Source of the DNA: Oscillospiraceae bacterium
GTDB taxonomy: Bacteria; Bacillota; Clostridia; Oscillospirales; Ruminococcaceae
Length of the DNA stretch: 11,187 bases
NCBI GenBank assembly: GCA_022511485.1
Contig: JAFLUJ010000343.1
Coordinates: 1 to 11,187, forward strand
Reading direction: 5' to 3'
Under the pieces are notes generated by a model that saw only the letters and a program-made list of their open reading frames with translations, was not told where the DNA came from and searched no databases. Position 1 is the stretch's first letter. Each line of letters begins with the position of its first letter. The translations under genes and the position numbers were made by a program. Below, piece after piece: positions 1 through 6,988 of the stretch.

Positions 1-157
1 CTCTGGCGATGTCCTTCTTGACAGCCTTAAGGCGCATAGGGTTTTCGAGCTGATTGATAGCGTGCTGAAAACGGAGAGCGAAAAGCTCCTTTTTAAGGTC
101 TGCAAGCTTGGTATCAAGCTCGAGATCGGTCATATCTCTTACTTCTGCTGCTTTCAT
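1..157 (-). CDS. rpmC: 50S ribosomal protein L29 (3' end outside window)
   Basis: L29 sits on the large subunit surface near the polypeptide exit tunnel. The visible first 52 residues begin MKAAEVRDMTDLELDTKLAD and continue with KKELFALRFQ and NPMRLKAVKKDIAR. This is the helical-hairpin pattern typical of L29, which is usually about 65 residues, so roughly the last 10-15 residues lie beyond the left edge. The ATG at 157-155 shares one base with the rplP stop codon (TAATG), so translation is probably coupled to L16. It is the last visible gene of the S10 operon; rpsQ would be expected next. Identity is confident from sequence and position. Confidence 0.95.
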   Translation of the reverse strand, partial: MKAAEVRDMTDLELDTKLADLKKELFALRFQHAINQLENPMRLKAVKKDIAR

Positions 158-579
158 TATTCGCTCGCCTCCTTCTCACGCACTATAAATTTACACTTGA
201 TGGGGAGCTTGTGCATTGCGAGACGCATAGCCTCTCTTGCAACCTCCTCGTTTACTCCGGCGATCTCAAACATTACTCTGCCGGGCTTAACAACTGCTAC
301 CCAGTACTCAGGTGAACCTTTACCGGAACCCATTCGTGTTTCAGCAGGCTTCTCTGTGATGGGCTTGTCAGGGAATATCTTTATCCAAACCTGACCGCCT
401 CTCTTGATATAACGTGTCATAGCGATACGGGCAGCCTCGATCTGATTGGAGGTGATCCATGCGGGCTCAAGCGCCTGGAGACCGAAATCTCCGTTGGAAA
501 CCTTGTTTCCTCTGTAAGCCTTACCTGTAAGTCTGCCTCTGTGTACTCTTCTGTACTTAACTCTCTTCGGAAGAAGCAT
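157..579 (-). CDS. rplP: 50S ribosomal protein L16
   Basis: L16 binds 23S rRNA near the A-site finger and helps position the acceptor end of A-site tRNA. The 140-residue product has the usual bacterial length. It opens MLLPKRVKYRRVHRGRLTGK and carries the signatures ITSNQIEAARIAMTRYIKRGG, about residues 43-63, and RMGSGKG, about residues 82-88. The ATG at 579-577 overlaps the rpsC stop as TAATG, and its own stop overlaps the rpmC start in the same way, so three consecutive cistrons are linked by one-base overlaps. Nothing departs from the family pattern. Confidence 0.98.
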   Translation of the reverse strand: MLLPKRVKYRRVHRGRLTGKAYRGNKVSNGDFGLQALEPAWITSNQIEAARIAMTRYIKRGGQVWIKIFPDKPITEKPAETRMGSGKGSPEYWVAVVKPGRVMFEIAGVNEEVAREAMRLAMHKLPIKCKFIVREKEASE

Positions 580-1373
580 TACTGATTACCTCCCTCTCTG
601 TTTTCTCCTCTGTCGCCCCTGTTTCCGCCTCTTGCACCACGGTTATCATCTCTTCTGCGTCTCTCTCCTCCACGGCGGTCATCGTCTCTGCGGCGGGGTT
701 TTCTTTCTGACTTCTCAGTCATAACTCTGTTCTTGGCAGCGTCGCCCTTCAGGACTTCGCCCTTGTAGATCCATACCTTAACGCCGATCCTGCCGTAGGT
801 AGTAGCTGCCTCAGCAAAACCGTAGTCGATGTCAGCACGGATAGTCTGGAGGGGGATAGTACCCTCGTGATATGACTCGGAACGAGCAATTTCAGCTCCT
901 CCGATACGGCCGCTTACCATGACCTTGATACCCTTTGCACCAAGCTTCATGGATCTGCCGATAGCCTGCTTCATAGCTCTTCTGTAGGAAGCACGGTTCT
1001 CCAGCTGAGCAGCGATGCTCTCAGCAACCAGCTGTGCGTCCATATCGGGAGACTTGACCTCCACGATATTGATAGCTACAGATTTCTTGACCATCTTTTC
1101 AACGTCAAGACGGAGCTTTTCAATATTCTCACCGCCTCTGCCGATAACGATACCGGGCTTAGCGCAGTGAACATGAATTCTTATCTTGTCATTGAATCTT
1201 TCGATCTCAATGCGGGGAACTCCTGCTGCATAAAGGTTCTTCTTGATATAGTTACGAACGTTATAGTCCTCAACCAGTGTATCGCCGAAAGTTGCCTTGT
1301 TTGCAAACCAGCGGGAATCCCAATCCTTGATAACGCCCACACGCATTCCGTGTGGATTGACTTTCTGTCCCAT
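579..1373 (-). CDS. rpsC: 30S ribosomal protein S3 with basic Arg/Gly-rich tail
   Basis: S3 lines the mRNA entry channel of the small subunit and contributes to its helicase activity. The start MGQKVNPHGMRVGVIKDWDS is typical. The KH type-2 domain contains VIGRGGENIEKL, about residues 76-87. The C-terminal S3 domain contains GRIGGAEIARSE and TIRADIDYGFAEAATTYGRIG. At 264 residues it is longer than the common 210-235. The excess is a low-complexity tail from about residue 220 rich in Arg, Gly, Asp and Asn (for example RRRDDDRRGGERRRRDD), presumably disordered and possibly RNA-contacting. An AAAGGAG site precedes the ATG, 21 nt downstream of rplV. The stop overlaps the rplP start. Confidence 0.98.
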   Translation of the reverse strand: MGQKVNPHGMRVGVIKDWDSRWFANKATFGDTLVEDYNVRNYIKKNLYAAGVPRIEIERFNDKIRIHVHCAKPGIVIGRGGENIEKLRLDVEKMVKKSVAINIVEVKSPDMDAQLVAESIAAQLENRASYRRAMKQAIGRSMKLGAKGIKVMVSGRIGGAEIARSESYHEGTIPLQTIRADIDYGFAEAATTYGRIGVKVWIYKGEVLKGDAAKNRVMTEKSERKPRRRDDDRRGGERRRRDDNRGARGGNRGDRGENREGGNQ

Positions 1374-1394
1374 TAAGTTTACTCTCCTTTCGAC

Positions 1395-1730
1395 TTAGTC
1401 AGCTTCCTTTACTACAAGAGTAACATGGGATGTTCTCTTGAGTATACGTGAAGCACTGCCTCTCGCTCTGGGCATGATCCTCTTCATGATAGGACCGGGG
1501 CAAACGAAGCACTCGGAAACGTAAAGGTTATCCTTGTCCATTCCGAAATTGTTCTCAGCGTTTGCAACCGCGGACTTCAGAAGCTTCTCCAGGTATTCAC
1601 AGGCAGATTTAGGTGTGTGCTGAAGGATCGCCAAAGCGGTCTCAACGTCCTTTCCTCTGATGAGGTCAAGAACTATCTGGACCTTTCTGGGAGCGATCCG
1701 GGCATTTTTAAGATATGCTCTTGCTTCCAT
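1395..1730 (-). CDS. rplV: 50S ribosomal protein L22
   Basis: L22 lines the peptide exit tunnel with its extended beta-hairpin; changes in that loop give macrolide resistance in other bacteria. The 111-residue product opens MEARAYLKNARIAPRKVQIV and includes DLIRGKDVETALAILQ. The loop MKRIMPRARGSASRILKRTS, about residues 82-101, is the expected tunnel hairpin, with no insertion or deletion evident. The ATG at 1730 is preceded by an AGAGGAG-type site in the 20-nt gap after rpsS. Neighbouring rpsS and rpsC follow standard S10 operon order. Identity is confident. Confidence 0.98.
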   Translation of the reverse strand: MEARAYLKNARIAPRKVQIVLDLIRGKDVETALAILQHTPKSACEYLEKLLKSAVANAENNFGMDKDNLYVSECFVCPGPIMKRIMPRARGSASRILKRTSHVTLVVKEAD

Positions 1731-1750
1731 TTCAAATTCTCCTCTCTGCC

Positions 1751-2035
1751 TTATTTCTTACCGTTGTTGGATACTTTAGAGCCTGCATGACCCTTGTAAG
1801 TCCTTGTGGGAGCGAACTCACCAAGCTTGTGACCTACCATATCCTCTGTAACATATACGGGAACGTGTTTTCTGCCGTCGTGTACGGCGAATGTATGACC
1901 TACGAAATCGGGGAAAATTGTTGAAGCTCTGCTCCAGGTCTTGAGAACCTTCTTTTCGCCCGCTTCGTTCATAGCGATAACTCTCTTTAAAAGGACTTCC
2001 TGCACGTATGGTCCTTTCTTGACACTTCTGCTCAT
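1751..2035 (-). CDS. rpsS: 30S ribosomal protein S19
   Basis: S19 is a head protein of the small subunit near the A-site tRNA and the S13 bridge. The product is MSRSVKKGPYVQEVLLKRVI onward, with the signature HDGRKHVPVYVTEDMVGHKLGEF at about residues 52-74 and the ending TRTYKGHAGSKVSNN. The start is the ATG at 2035, because AGGAGG at 2043-2048 sits at proper spacing. A GTG six codons upstream (2053) is also in frame but would add a non-conserved MRGGKT and overlap that ribosome binding site. The protein is then 94 residues, normal for S19. A 94-nt gap separates it from rplB. Confidence 0.97.
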   Translation of the reverse strand: MSRSVKKGPYVQEVLLKRVIAMNEAGEKKVLKTWSRASTIFPDFVGHTFAVHDGRKHVPVYVTEDMVGHKLGEFAPTRTYKGHAGSKVSNNGKK

Positions 2036-2129
2036 TGTTTTTCCTCCTCTCAAATTGGCGAGACCTTGGGGCTTCCATCCATTGCTTCCGCCCCTCGATC
2101 CTCTTTATGATTCAATGAGTATCTTAATT
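2036..2129 (-). other. rplB-rpsS spacer with a small hairpin
   Basis: This 94-nt intercistronic gap is longer than the 10-25 nt usual elsewhere in this operon. It contains a GGGGC/GCCCC stem (2068-2072 with 2090-2094, 17-nt loop) and then the rpsS ribosome binding site. There is no T-run after the stem in the transcribed direction, so it is not an obvious terminator. It could affect RNA processing or initiation at rpsS, or have no function. Confidence 0.4.
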
Positions 2130-2963
2130 TTACTTACCATTACGACGTTTTACGATAAATTTGTCTGTACGGTTGTGAGTCTTTCTGGTCTTATAACCGA
2201 GAGCCGGCTTACCCCAGGGAGTAACAGGTCCGGGACGACCAACAGGAGACTTACCTTCACCACCGCCGTGAGGGTGATCGCAGGGGTTCATTACAGAACC
2301 GCGGACTGTAGGTCTGATACCCATGTGACGGGTTCTTCCTGCTTTACCAATGCTTACGTTCTCATGGTCGATGTTTGAAACCTGACCGATGGAAGCCATG
2401 CATCCGGAAGCGATCTTTCTCATCTCGCCGGAGGGAAGTCTTACCAGAACGTAAGCGCCTTCCTTACCCATAAGCTGAGCCATATTTCCGGCGCTGCGTA
2501 CAAGCTGTGCGCCCTTGCCGGGATAAAGCTCGATGTTGTGAATGAAAGTACCAACGGGAATGTCATTCAGTGCCAGCGCATTGCCGGGCTTGATGTCTGC
2601 GTGAGGTCCGCTTGTAACAACGTCTCCCACTGCAAGACCGTTAGGAGCGATGATATATCTCTTCTCGCCGTCCTCGTACTGAACGAGAGCGATAAATGCG
2701 CTTCTGTTAGGATCGTACTCCAATGTCTGAACAGTAGCGTTCATGCCCTGCTTATCTCTCTTGAAATCTATGATCCTGTATTTTCTTCTGTTTCCGCCGC
2801 CTCTGTGACGAACGGTAATTCTGCCGTAGCTGTTTCTGCCCGCAGTCTTCTTAAGTGGTGCAAGAAGGCTCTTTTCGGGAGCGACCTTGGAAAGTCCGCT
2901 GTAGTCAGTAACAGTCATCTGACGTCTTGAAGGCGTCGTAGGCTTATATGACTTAATTGCCAT
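2130..2963 (-). CDS. rplB: 50S ribosomal protein L2
   Basis: L2 is a primary 23S rRNA-binding protein needed for subunit association and peptidyl transferase centre assembly. The 277-residue length is normal. The N-terminal OB-like domain includes KTAGRNSYGRITVRHRGGGN (about residues 40-59). The SH3-like region includes GRTRHMGIRPTVRGSVMNPC. The conserved loop NPCDHPHGGGEGKSPVGRPG holds the essential histidine cluster; the position after NP is Cys where Val is common, a mild substitution. The C-terminus is basic (KTHNRTDKFIVKRRNGK). AAGGAG lies at good spacing upstream of the ATG, and rplW ends 23 nt upstream. Confidence 0.98.
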   Translation of the reverse strand: MAIKSYKPTTPSRRQMTVTDYSGLSKVAPEKSLLAPLKKTAGRNSYGRITVRHRGGGNRRKYRIIDFKRDKQGMNATVQTLEYDPNRSAFIALVQYEDGEKRYIIAPNGLAVGDVVTSGPHADIKPGNALALNDIPVGTFIHNIELYPGKGAQLVRSAGNMAQLMGKEGAYVLVRLPSGEMRKIASGCMASIGQVSNIDHENVSIGKAGRTRHMGIRPTVRGSVMNPCDHPHGGGEGKSPVGRPGPVTPWGKPALGYKTRKTHNRTDKFIVKRRNGK

Positions 2964-2986
2964 TGCAATTCATCTCCTTCCAACTC

Positions 2987-3277
2987 TTACATCATGCCGT
3001 CAAAGAATTCAATAGTCTTTGAATCCTCTGTCAGAGTAACAATGGCCTTTTTCCAGTCCGGAGTATATCCTCTGTTCATACCCATTCTTCTGGAACGTCC
3101 TCTGACGTGCATTGTATTCACCTTAGCCACCTTAACACCGAAAAGCTCTTCAACAGCCTTGGCGATCTCTATCTTGTTAGCGTTTTTTGCTACCTTAAAG
3201 GTGTACTTGCTTTCCTGGAGACCCTCCATGCTTTTTTCTGTGATGATAGGCTTTATCACAATATCCTGTGCGGTCAT
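2987..3277 (-). CDS. rplW: 50S ribosomal protein L23
   Basis: L23 sits at the tunnel exit and docks trigger factor and the signal recognition particle. The 96-residue product begins MTAQDIVIKPIITEKSMEGL and has the typical YTFKVAKNANKIEIAKAVEELF. VKVAKVNTMHVRGRSRRMG follows, and the C-terminal strand pair ends EDSKTIEFFDGMM. Its ATG at 3277 overlaps the rplD stop (TAATG), so it is probably translated by re-initiation after L4. Length and motifs are ordinary. Confidence 0.98.
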   Translation of the reverse strand: MTAQDIVIKPIITEKSMEGLQESKYTFKVAKNANKIEIAKAVEELFGVKVAKVNTMHVRGRSRRMGMNRGYTPDWKKAIVTLTEDSKTIEFFDGMM

Positions 3278-3903
3278 TATGCGTACACCTCCTCGATCTT
3301 GGCTACTGCATCCTTGACAACGATGAACTTGTCACAGTTGAGGATGTCATATACATTGATTGTATTAACAAGAGCTGTCTTTACGCCGGGAATGTTTGCT
3401 GCGCTCTTTACAACGAAGCTGTTTACCTCGGGCATAACGATGAGAGCCTTGCTGCCCTCTGCTTCAATGGCTTTGAGCATTGAAACGATGGTCTTTGTTT
3501 TGTACTCGTTCATGGAGATGGAATCCAGAACGATGATGTTGTTATCAATGACCTTTGTTGAAAGAGCAGACTTCATAGCCAGTCTCTTGAGCTTCTTGTT
3601 TACTGTGAAGCGATAGCTTCTGGGCTTAGGTCCGAGAGCTATACCGCCGTGTGTCCACTGGGGAGCTCTTGTAGAACCCTGTCTTGCATGACCTGTACCC
3701 TTCTGTCTCCAGGGCTTTCTTCCGCCGCCCCTTACCTCTGTACGGGTGAGGGTGGACTGTGTACCCTGTCTCTGATTAGCGAGGTAATTAACTACCATAG
3801 TGTGCATAGCTGATGTGTTCGGCTTAATGCCGAAGACAGCCTCTGACAGCTCAATGTTGGAAACCTCTTTACCTGTCATATCCAGAACTTTAACATTAGG
3901 CAT
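3277..3903 (-). CDS. rplD: 50S ribosomal protein L4
   Basis: L4 contributes a long loop to the exit tunnel. In gamma-proteobacteria it is also the autogenous repressor of the S10 operon. The 208-residue product starts MPNVKVLDMTGKEVSNIELS. The tunnel loop appears as TRTEVRGGGRKPWRQKGTGH and ARQGSTRAPQWTHGGIALGP (about residues 53-92). The globular part ends VVKDAVAKIEEVYA. It follows rplC by 18 nt and overlaps rplW by one base. Whether this L4 binds the leader upstream of rpsJ cannot be judged from sequence; the leader has competing helices that make the question worth asking. Confidence 0.98.
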   Translation of the reverse strand: MPNVKVLDMTGKEVSNIELSEAVFGIKPNTSAMHTMVVNYLANQRQGTQSTLTRTEVRGGGRKPWRQKGTGHARQGSTRAPQWTHGGIALGPKPRSYRFTVNKKLKRLAMKSALSTKVIDNNIIVLDSISMNEYKTKTIVSMLKAIEAEGSKALIVMPEVNSFVVKSAANIPGVKTALVNTINVYDILNCDKFIVVKDAVAKIEEVYA

Positions 3904-3921
3904 TACTGCTTCCTCCTTCCA

Positions 3922-4563
3922 TTAAGCCTTTTTCTTTACGCAGTCACAGATGGTGATGATGCCGTTCTTAGGACCGGGGATCGCACCCTTAACTGCGATA
4001 AGATTATTTTCAGCGTCAACTCTGATGACTTCAAGATTCTGAACCGTTACCTTTTCACTGCCCATGTGTCCGGGAAGTGCCTTACCCTTATAGATACGGG
4101 AAGGTGAGGAACAAGCTCCCATTGAACCGGCGTGTCTGTGAACAGGACCGGTACCGTGGGTCTCTTTCAGTCTGGAGTTGTTGTTTCTCTTGATAGTACC
4201 CTGGAAGCCCTTACCCTTTGAAGTACCGGAAATGTCAACGATGTCTCCTACCTCAAAAGTATCAGCTTTAAGAATAGAGCCGACTTCCATAGTCTCGGCA
4301 TTGTCCAGTCTGAACTCCTTAAGAGTTCTTTTTACTGCAACGTCTGCCTTAGCGAAATGACCCTTGATAGGCTTGTTTGCAAGCTTCTCTCTCAGGTCTC
4401 CGAAGCCCAGCTGTACTGCACTGTAGCCGTCGTTTTCAACGGTCTTCTTCTGCACTACAACACATGGACCCACTTCAACAACAGTCAAGGGGATGACCTT
4501 GTTTGTTGTTTCATCGAAAATCTGTGTCATACCGATTTTCTTTCCGATGAGTGCCTTTGTCAT
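3922..4563 (-). CDS. rplC: 50S ribosomal protein L3
   Basis: L3 is an early assembly protein whose loop approaches the peptidyl transferase centre. The 213-residue product opens MTKALIGKKIGMTQIFDETT. It has the beta-barrel signature DISGTSKGKGFQGTIKRNN and the central loop THGTGPVHRHAGSMGACSSP, followed by SRIYKGKALPGHMGSEKVTV. The C-terminus GPKNGIITICDCVKKKA is normal. AAAGGAGG at 4571-4578 supports the ATG at 4563. It lies 129 nt downstream of rpsJ, a gap that itself contains small hairpins. Confidence 0.98.
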   Translation of the reverse strand: MTKALIGKKIGMTQIFDETTNKVIPLTVVEVGPCVVVQKKTVENDGYSAVQLGFGDLREKLANKPIKGHFAKADVAVKRTLKEFRLDNAETMEVGSILKADTFEVGDIVDISGTSKGKGFQGTIKRNNNSRLKETHGTGPVHRHAGSMGACSSPSRIYKGKALPGHMGSEKVTVQNLEVIRVDAENNLIAVKGAIPGPKNGIITICDCVKKKA

Positions 4564-4692
4564 TACATTTTCCTCCTTTGGTTATTGGTTGCATTCAGCA
4601 ACATGACCCTGCGGGTGACATTTTTGGGAAATGGTATCGGGAGTTTTCCAAACAGACGTCCACACACCATGGGACGCCGCCCGGCTTCCCCA
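4564..4692 (-). other. rpsJ-rplC spacer with hairpins
   Basis: This is the longest gap inside the operon (129 nt). Two short stems occur near its downstream end. One is GTTGC/GCAAC with a 5-nt loop (4588-4602); the other is ACCC/GGGT with a 3-nt loop (4606-4616). They lie just upstream of the rplC ribosome binding site. No T-run and no convincing internal promoter were seen. The stems may shape ribosome access to rplC or protect processed RNA ends. Confidence 0.4.
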
Positions 4693-5007
4693 CTACTTGA
4701 TTTCCATTACAACGTCAACGCCGGCAGGAAGTTCAAGACCCTGAAGAGCCTCAACAGACTTGTCGGACGGTCTGATAACGTCGATAAGTCTCTTGTGAGT
4801 ACGCATTTCAAACTGCTCACGGCTATCCTTGTACTTGTGTACCGCACGGAGGATAGTGATTATCTCCTTGTCGGTAGGAAGGGGGATAGGTCCGCTTACT
4901 CTTGCACCGCTGCGCTTAGCTGCCTCAACTATTTTTGTAGCAGCTGCGTCCACAACAGCGTGGTCATAGCCCTTGATCCTGATCCTGATTTTTTCATTGA
5001 CTGCCAT
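4693..5007 (-). CDS. rpsJ: 30S ribosomal protein S10
   Basis: S10 is a head protein of the 30S subunit and, as NusE, part of the antitermination complex. The 104-residue product begins MAVNEKIRIRIKGYDHAVVD. It carries SGPIPLPTDKEIITILR and the signature EQFEMRTHKRLIDVIRPSDK at about residues 64-83. AGGAGG (rc at 5014-5019) lies before the ATG at 5007. It is the first cistron of the operon and is preceded by a leader of about 410 nt rather than by tuf or another translation gene. Confidence 0.98.
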   Translation of the reverse strand: MAVNEKIRIRIKGYDHAVVDAAATKIVEAAKRSGARVSGPIPLPTDKEIITILRAVHKYKDSREQFEMRTHKRLIDVIRPSDKSVEALQGLELPAGVDVVMEIK

Positions 5008-5418
5008 AAGATCGCCTCCTGAATAAAATTAATTTGGGGACGAGGTATATGTGATAATCGCCGATCTATCGTTACAACGTTTCCGTGTGTATCGTACCGG
5101 TCGAATTAAAAAACCCGAAAAACCTTTTAGCCAAGTAACGATACAGAAGCTTTACGCTTCCGGGTCGTTCCCTTACCCTGCCGAAAATAGTACACGGCGG
5201 AAAGGGTAAAGGCTCAGCCTTTGTTTTCCGAGTATGTGCAAACACAAGCTTACCTTTGAGACAAGCATAATCACGCCGCCTCATGGTTTAAGCACACACA
5301 GTGTTCACTATCACAGCCGCCCGATTCATAGACCGGACATACTCCACGGAAATTCCCCTGCAAACCGCAGGCAACCTTCCGCTTCCTCGCAAAAACATAT
5401 ATATTTTGCAGTCACGCA
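5008..5418 (-). promoter_or_regulatory. Long structured leader of the S10 operon
   Basis: About 410 nt separate the predicted transcription start from rpsJ, with no convincing gene. Visible minus-strand helices are as follows. CCTGC/GCAGG lies at 5357-5371. A long stem pairs 5203-5212 with 5171-5179, with an inner GCCG/CGGC. AGGCTGAGCCT at 5210-5220 overlaps one arm of that stem. A two-part hairpin pairs 5165-5169 with 5137-5141 and 5156-5160 with 5146-5150. A 9-bp long-range helix pairs 5135-5143 with 5067-5075. The last two cannot form together. A run of six T (5108-5113) follows CGGGT, which can pair with ACCCG at 5161-5165. This suggests attenuation or autogenous control, by analogy with the L4-controlled E. 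coli S10 leader; that is inference. Confidence 0.55.
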
Positions 5419-5424
5419 AGTAAT

Positions 5425-5453
5425 ATTATAACATTCCCCCCTTACAATTGCAA
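5425..5453 (-). promoter_or_regulatory. Promoter of the S10 operon
   Basis: On the minus strand TTGCAA (5448-5453) and TATAAT (5425-5430) are separated by exactly 17 nt, and TGT directly precedes the -10 (extended -10). This fits a strong vegetative sigma-factor promoter. The start site should fall near 5418. No stronger candidate was seen between here and rpsJ. Confidence 0.85.
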
Positions 5454-5461
5454 GAGGGGAA
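5434..5461. promoter_or_regulatory. 28-bp inverted repeat over the S10 promoter -35
   Basis: An inverted repeat centred between 5447 and 5448 matches at 12 of 14 half-site positions. Its core is close to CTTRCAATTGYAAG and its flanks are CCCC/GGGG. It covers the -35 element and most of the spacer of the S10 promoter. It could be an operator, or a hairpin that ends transcription arriving from the upstream lipoprotein gene; no good T-run follows on either strand, which disfavours a simple terminator. Confidence 0.5.
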
Positions 5462-5576
5462 AGGATTTTGTGATGTAGAAATTTTCGGGAAATTCTGCGT
5501 GGTGTTTTGTGTATAATTAACAAAATCCCCCTTTATGTGAATAAAATGGCTTGAAATGACGCATACTATATAAATA

Positions 5577-6236
5577 TTACTCTGACATCATCGGATTTTC
5601 TATCTTTGTAATAGAGTTTATATCCACAAGCTCTATCCGGTAGGAAAAATCATTTTCACCGTCCGAGTTGCTTTGAGTGAAGTACATGAAGTTTCCCTCC
5701 TGATCGAACGCATAGGTGGTGACAAAGCTTTTAAGGGAAGTCCCCAGGGATCTGTTTATCTTGTCCGTATCATAATTGTACAAATAAGTGACGTTTCCCT
5801 GATCGTCGGAGTTTTCCACAGAGGATCTGACAAACAGATTCTCGTAGAACAGCAGGTCTCCCGCAGAATATGGGTGGGGATTATCCTTATTATAGGATAC
5901 ATAATCCGCACTTCCCTCGTCAAGGACAGAAATATTTTCCCCGTCAAGGATATAGATCATGCCTCCGCCGTAATATTCGATATAATAGCTTCCCTCTGTG
6001 ATATGCTCGTAAAGATAGGTCTGGCTGCCGTCAGAGTTATACATAAACGAAAAAGCCTGATTCATCTCACCTGTCCCAAGATCGGTGAAAAGATACCTAC
6101 CGCTTTGCCAGCCCTTTGCTTCCTCCCGGAGAGCTTCCACCTGCTCCTTGCCGTGGAGGTCGTATTCTTTTTTAATAGAACACCCGCTCAGTGTCAAAGA
6201 TACTATTATAAATAGTATGGGTAATATTTTTTTCAT
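5577..6236 (-). CDS. Predicted lipoprotein of unknown function
   Basis: The 219-residue product starts MKKILPILFIIVSLTLSGCS, a lipoprotein signal peptide with the lipobox LSGC and lipidated Cys at residue 19, so it is probably anchored to the outer face of the cytoplasmic membrane. The mature part is acidic and rich in Tyr, Asp, Ser and Asn with alternating beta-type segments (for example SYYIEYYGGGMIYIL). It may have a LolA-like or similar beta fold, but no family is recognised with certainty. The ATG at 6236 is preferred over the GTG at 6248 because AAGGTG is well spaced for it and that GTG lies within the site. It follows the 129-aa gene by 13 nt and is probably last in the proS transcription unit. 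Confidence 0.8.
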   Translation of the reverse strand: MKKILPILFIIVSLTLSGCSIKKEYDLHGKEQVEALREEAKGWQSGRYLFTDLGTGEMNQAFSFMYNSDGSQTYLYEHITEGSYYIEYYGGGMIYILDGENISVLDEGSADYVSYNKDNPHPYSAGDLLFYENLFVRSSVENSDDQGNVTYLYNYDTDKINRSLGTSLKSFVTTYAFDQEGNFMYFTQSNSDGENDFSYRIELVDINSITKIENPMMSE

Positions 6237-6249
6237 AACGCCATTCACC

Positions 6250-6639
6250 TTATTTGATGGGTTTTCGCAGATATGAGCCTATCCCTTGATTTATCAGCCG
6301 GGTCTGTTCTCCCATCATTTCAACCGCCCGGCTGTAGACCTCATAATCGTCCCAAAGATATTCCAGAAGAGTGACCTGCAAAAGATTCCTTGTTTCTTCG
6401 TCGCCATATTCAGCCAGACGCTCATAAAAGTCAAATATCCTGCGTGCCAGTAAGATATCCTCCTGCTCCGGAGATTTTAACAGCCGCACCATTAATGGAT
6501 TAAACAGATCCCCTAATAAGCAATGGGGAAGCTGTTCCCCCAACTCAAAATCAATTTTGCATATCTCGTTTTCAAGTTCGGGAAAAGCCTCACATAGAAA
6601 CGATGCGTTCAGATCGGAATAATGTATTCCATCTTTCAT
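6250..6639 (-). CDS. Small soluble protein resembling DUF7674/immunity-type proteins
   Basis: This 129-residue acidic protein appears all-helical, with no signal peptide or membrane segment. The pattern FPELENE, then GDLFNPLMVRLLKS, ARRIFDFYERLAEYGDEETR, VTLLEYLWDD and finally MGEQTRLINQGIG resembles DUF7674-type proteins, some of which are found among toxin-immunity genes. That assignment is by memory of the pattern and is moderate at best. The ATG at 6639 has AAAGGTG at 6653-6659, overlapping the stop of the upstream membrane-protein gene, with a rather long 13-nt spacing. No toxin gene is adjacent; its neighbours are a small membrane protein and a lipoprotein. Confidence 0.7.
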   Translation of the reverse strand: MKDGIHYSDLNASFLCEAFPELENEICKIDFELGEQLPHCLLGDLFNPLMVRLLKSPEQEDILLARRIFDFYERLAEYGDEETRNLLQVTLLEYLWDDYEVYSRAVEMMGEQTRLINQGIGSYLRKPIK

Positions 6640-6657
6640 AGCGGATTTTTCACACCT

Positions 6658-6987
6658 TTAATGCATAATGATCTTAATGACCGACAGCACAATAACCAGA
6701 CATCCGGATACCAGCTGGACTATCAGGATAGCCTTCCCCGTTCCGGGGTTTTCTTTCAGCACGGGTTGGGAAGCGCTTCTGACATATTCCTCCGCATTGT
6801 AATCCTTTTGCGATGTCAGCCAGACAGTCCGGGCATTGGCAATTACAGAAAACAGCATGAACGGCGTAAAATTAATGCTTATGTCTACTTCGGGAAAGAA
6901 CATCAACACTATGCTCAGAACTGCCGAAAGCTCCGTTCCTATGAAATACAGCCATGCGTTGACATCACGAAATTTTTTATAGTCCAT
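6658..6987 (-). CDS. Small integral membrane protein, three predicted segments
   Basis: The 109-residue product starts MDYKKFRDVNAWLYFIGTEL. Hydrophobic stretches lie at about residues 12-31, 40-57 and 86-108, separated by a polar loop (SQKDYNAEEYVRSASQPVLK), so it should be a polytopic membrane protein; the function is unknown. The start chosen is the ATG at 6987, one base after the proS stop (TGA-T-ATG), implying translational coupling to proS. A longer reading of the same frame back to 7275 would run inside proS and gives an Arg/Pro/Ser-rich segment without family character, so it was not used. SD support (GGGGAAAA inside proS) is weak. Confidence 0.75.
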   Translation of the reverse strand: MDYKKFRDVNAWLYFIGTELSAVLSIVLMFFPEVDISINFTPFMLFSVIANARTVWLTSQKDYNAEEYVRSASQPVLKENPGTGKAILIVQLVSGCLVIVLSVIKIIMH

Positions 6988-6988
6988 A

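Noticed and set aside
1818..2078. 86-codon minus-strand frame overlapping rpsS
   Set aside because: It is an out-of-frame reading of rpsS and its spacer; the S19 frame is unmistakable.
4357..5022. 221-codon plus-strand frame antisense to rplC and rpsJ
   Set aside because: It is a shadow of two certain ribosomal protein genes and has no supporting signals.
5072..5284. 70-codon minus-strand frame in the S10 leader
   Set aside because: No ribosome binding site before the ATG, and the frame crosses several RNA helices; composition is Arg/Lys/Pro-rich without family character.
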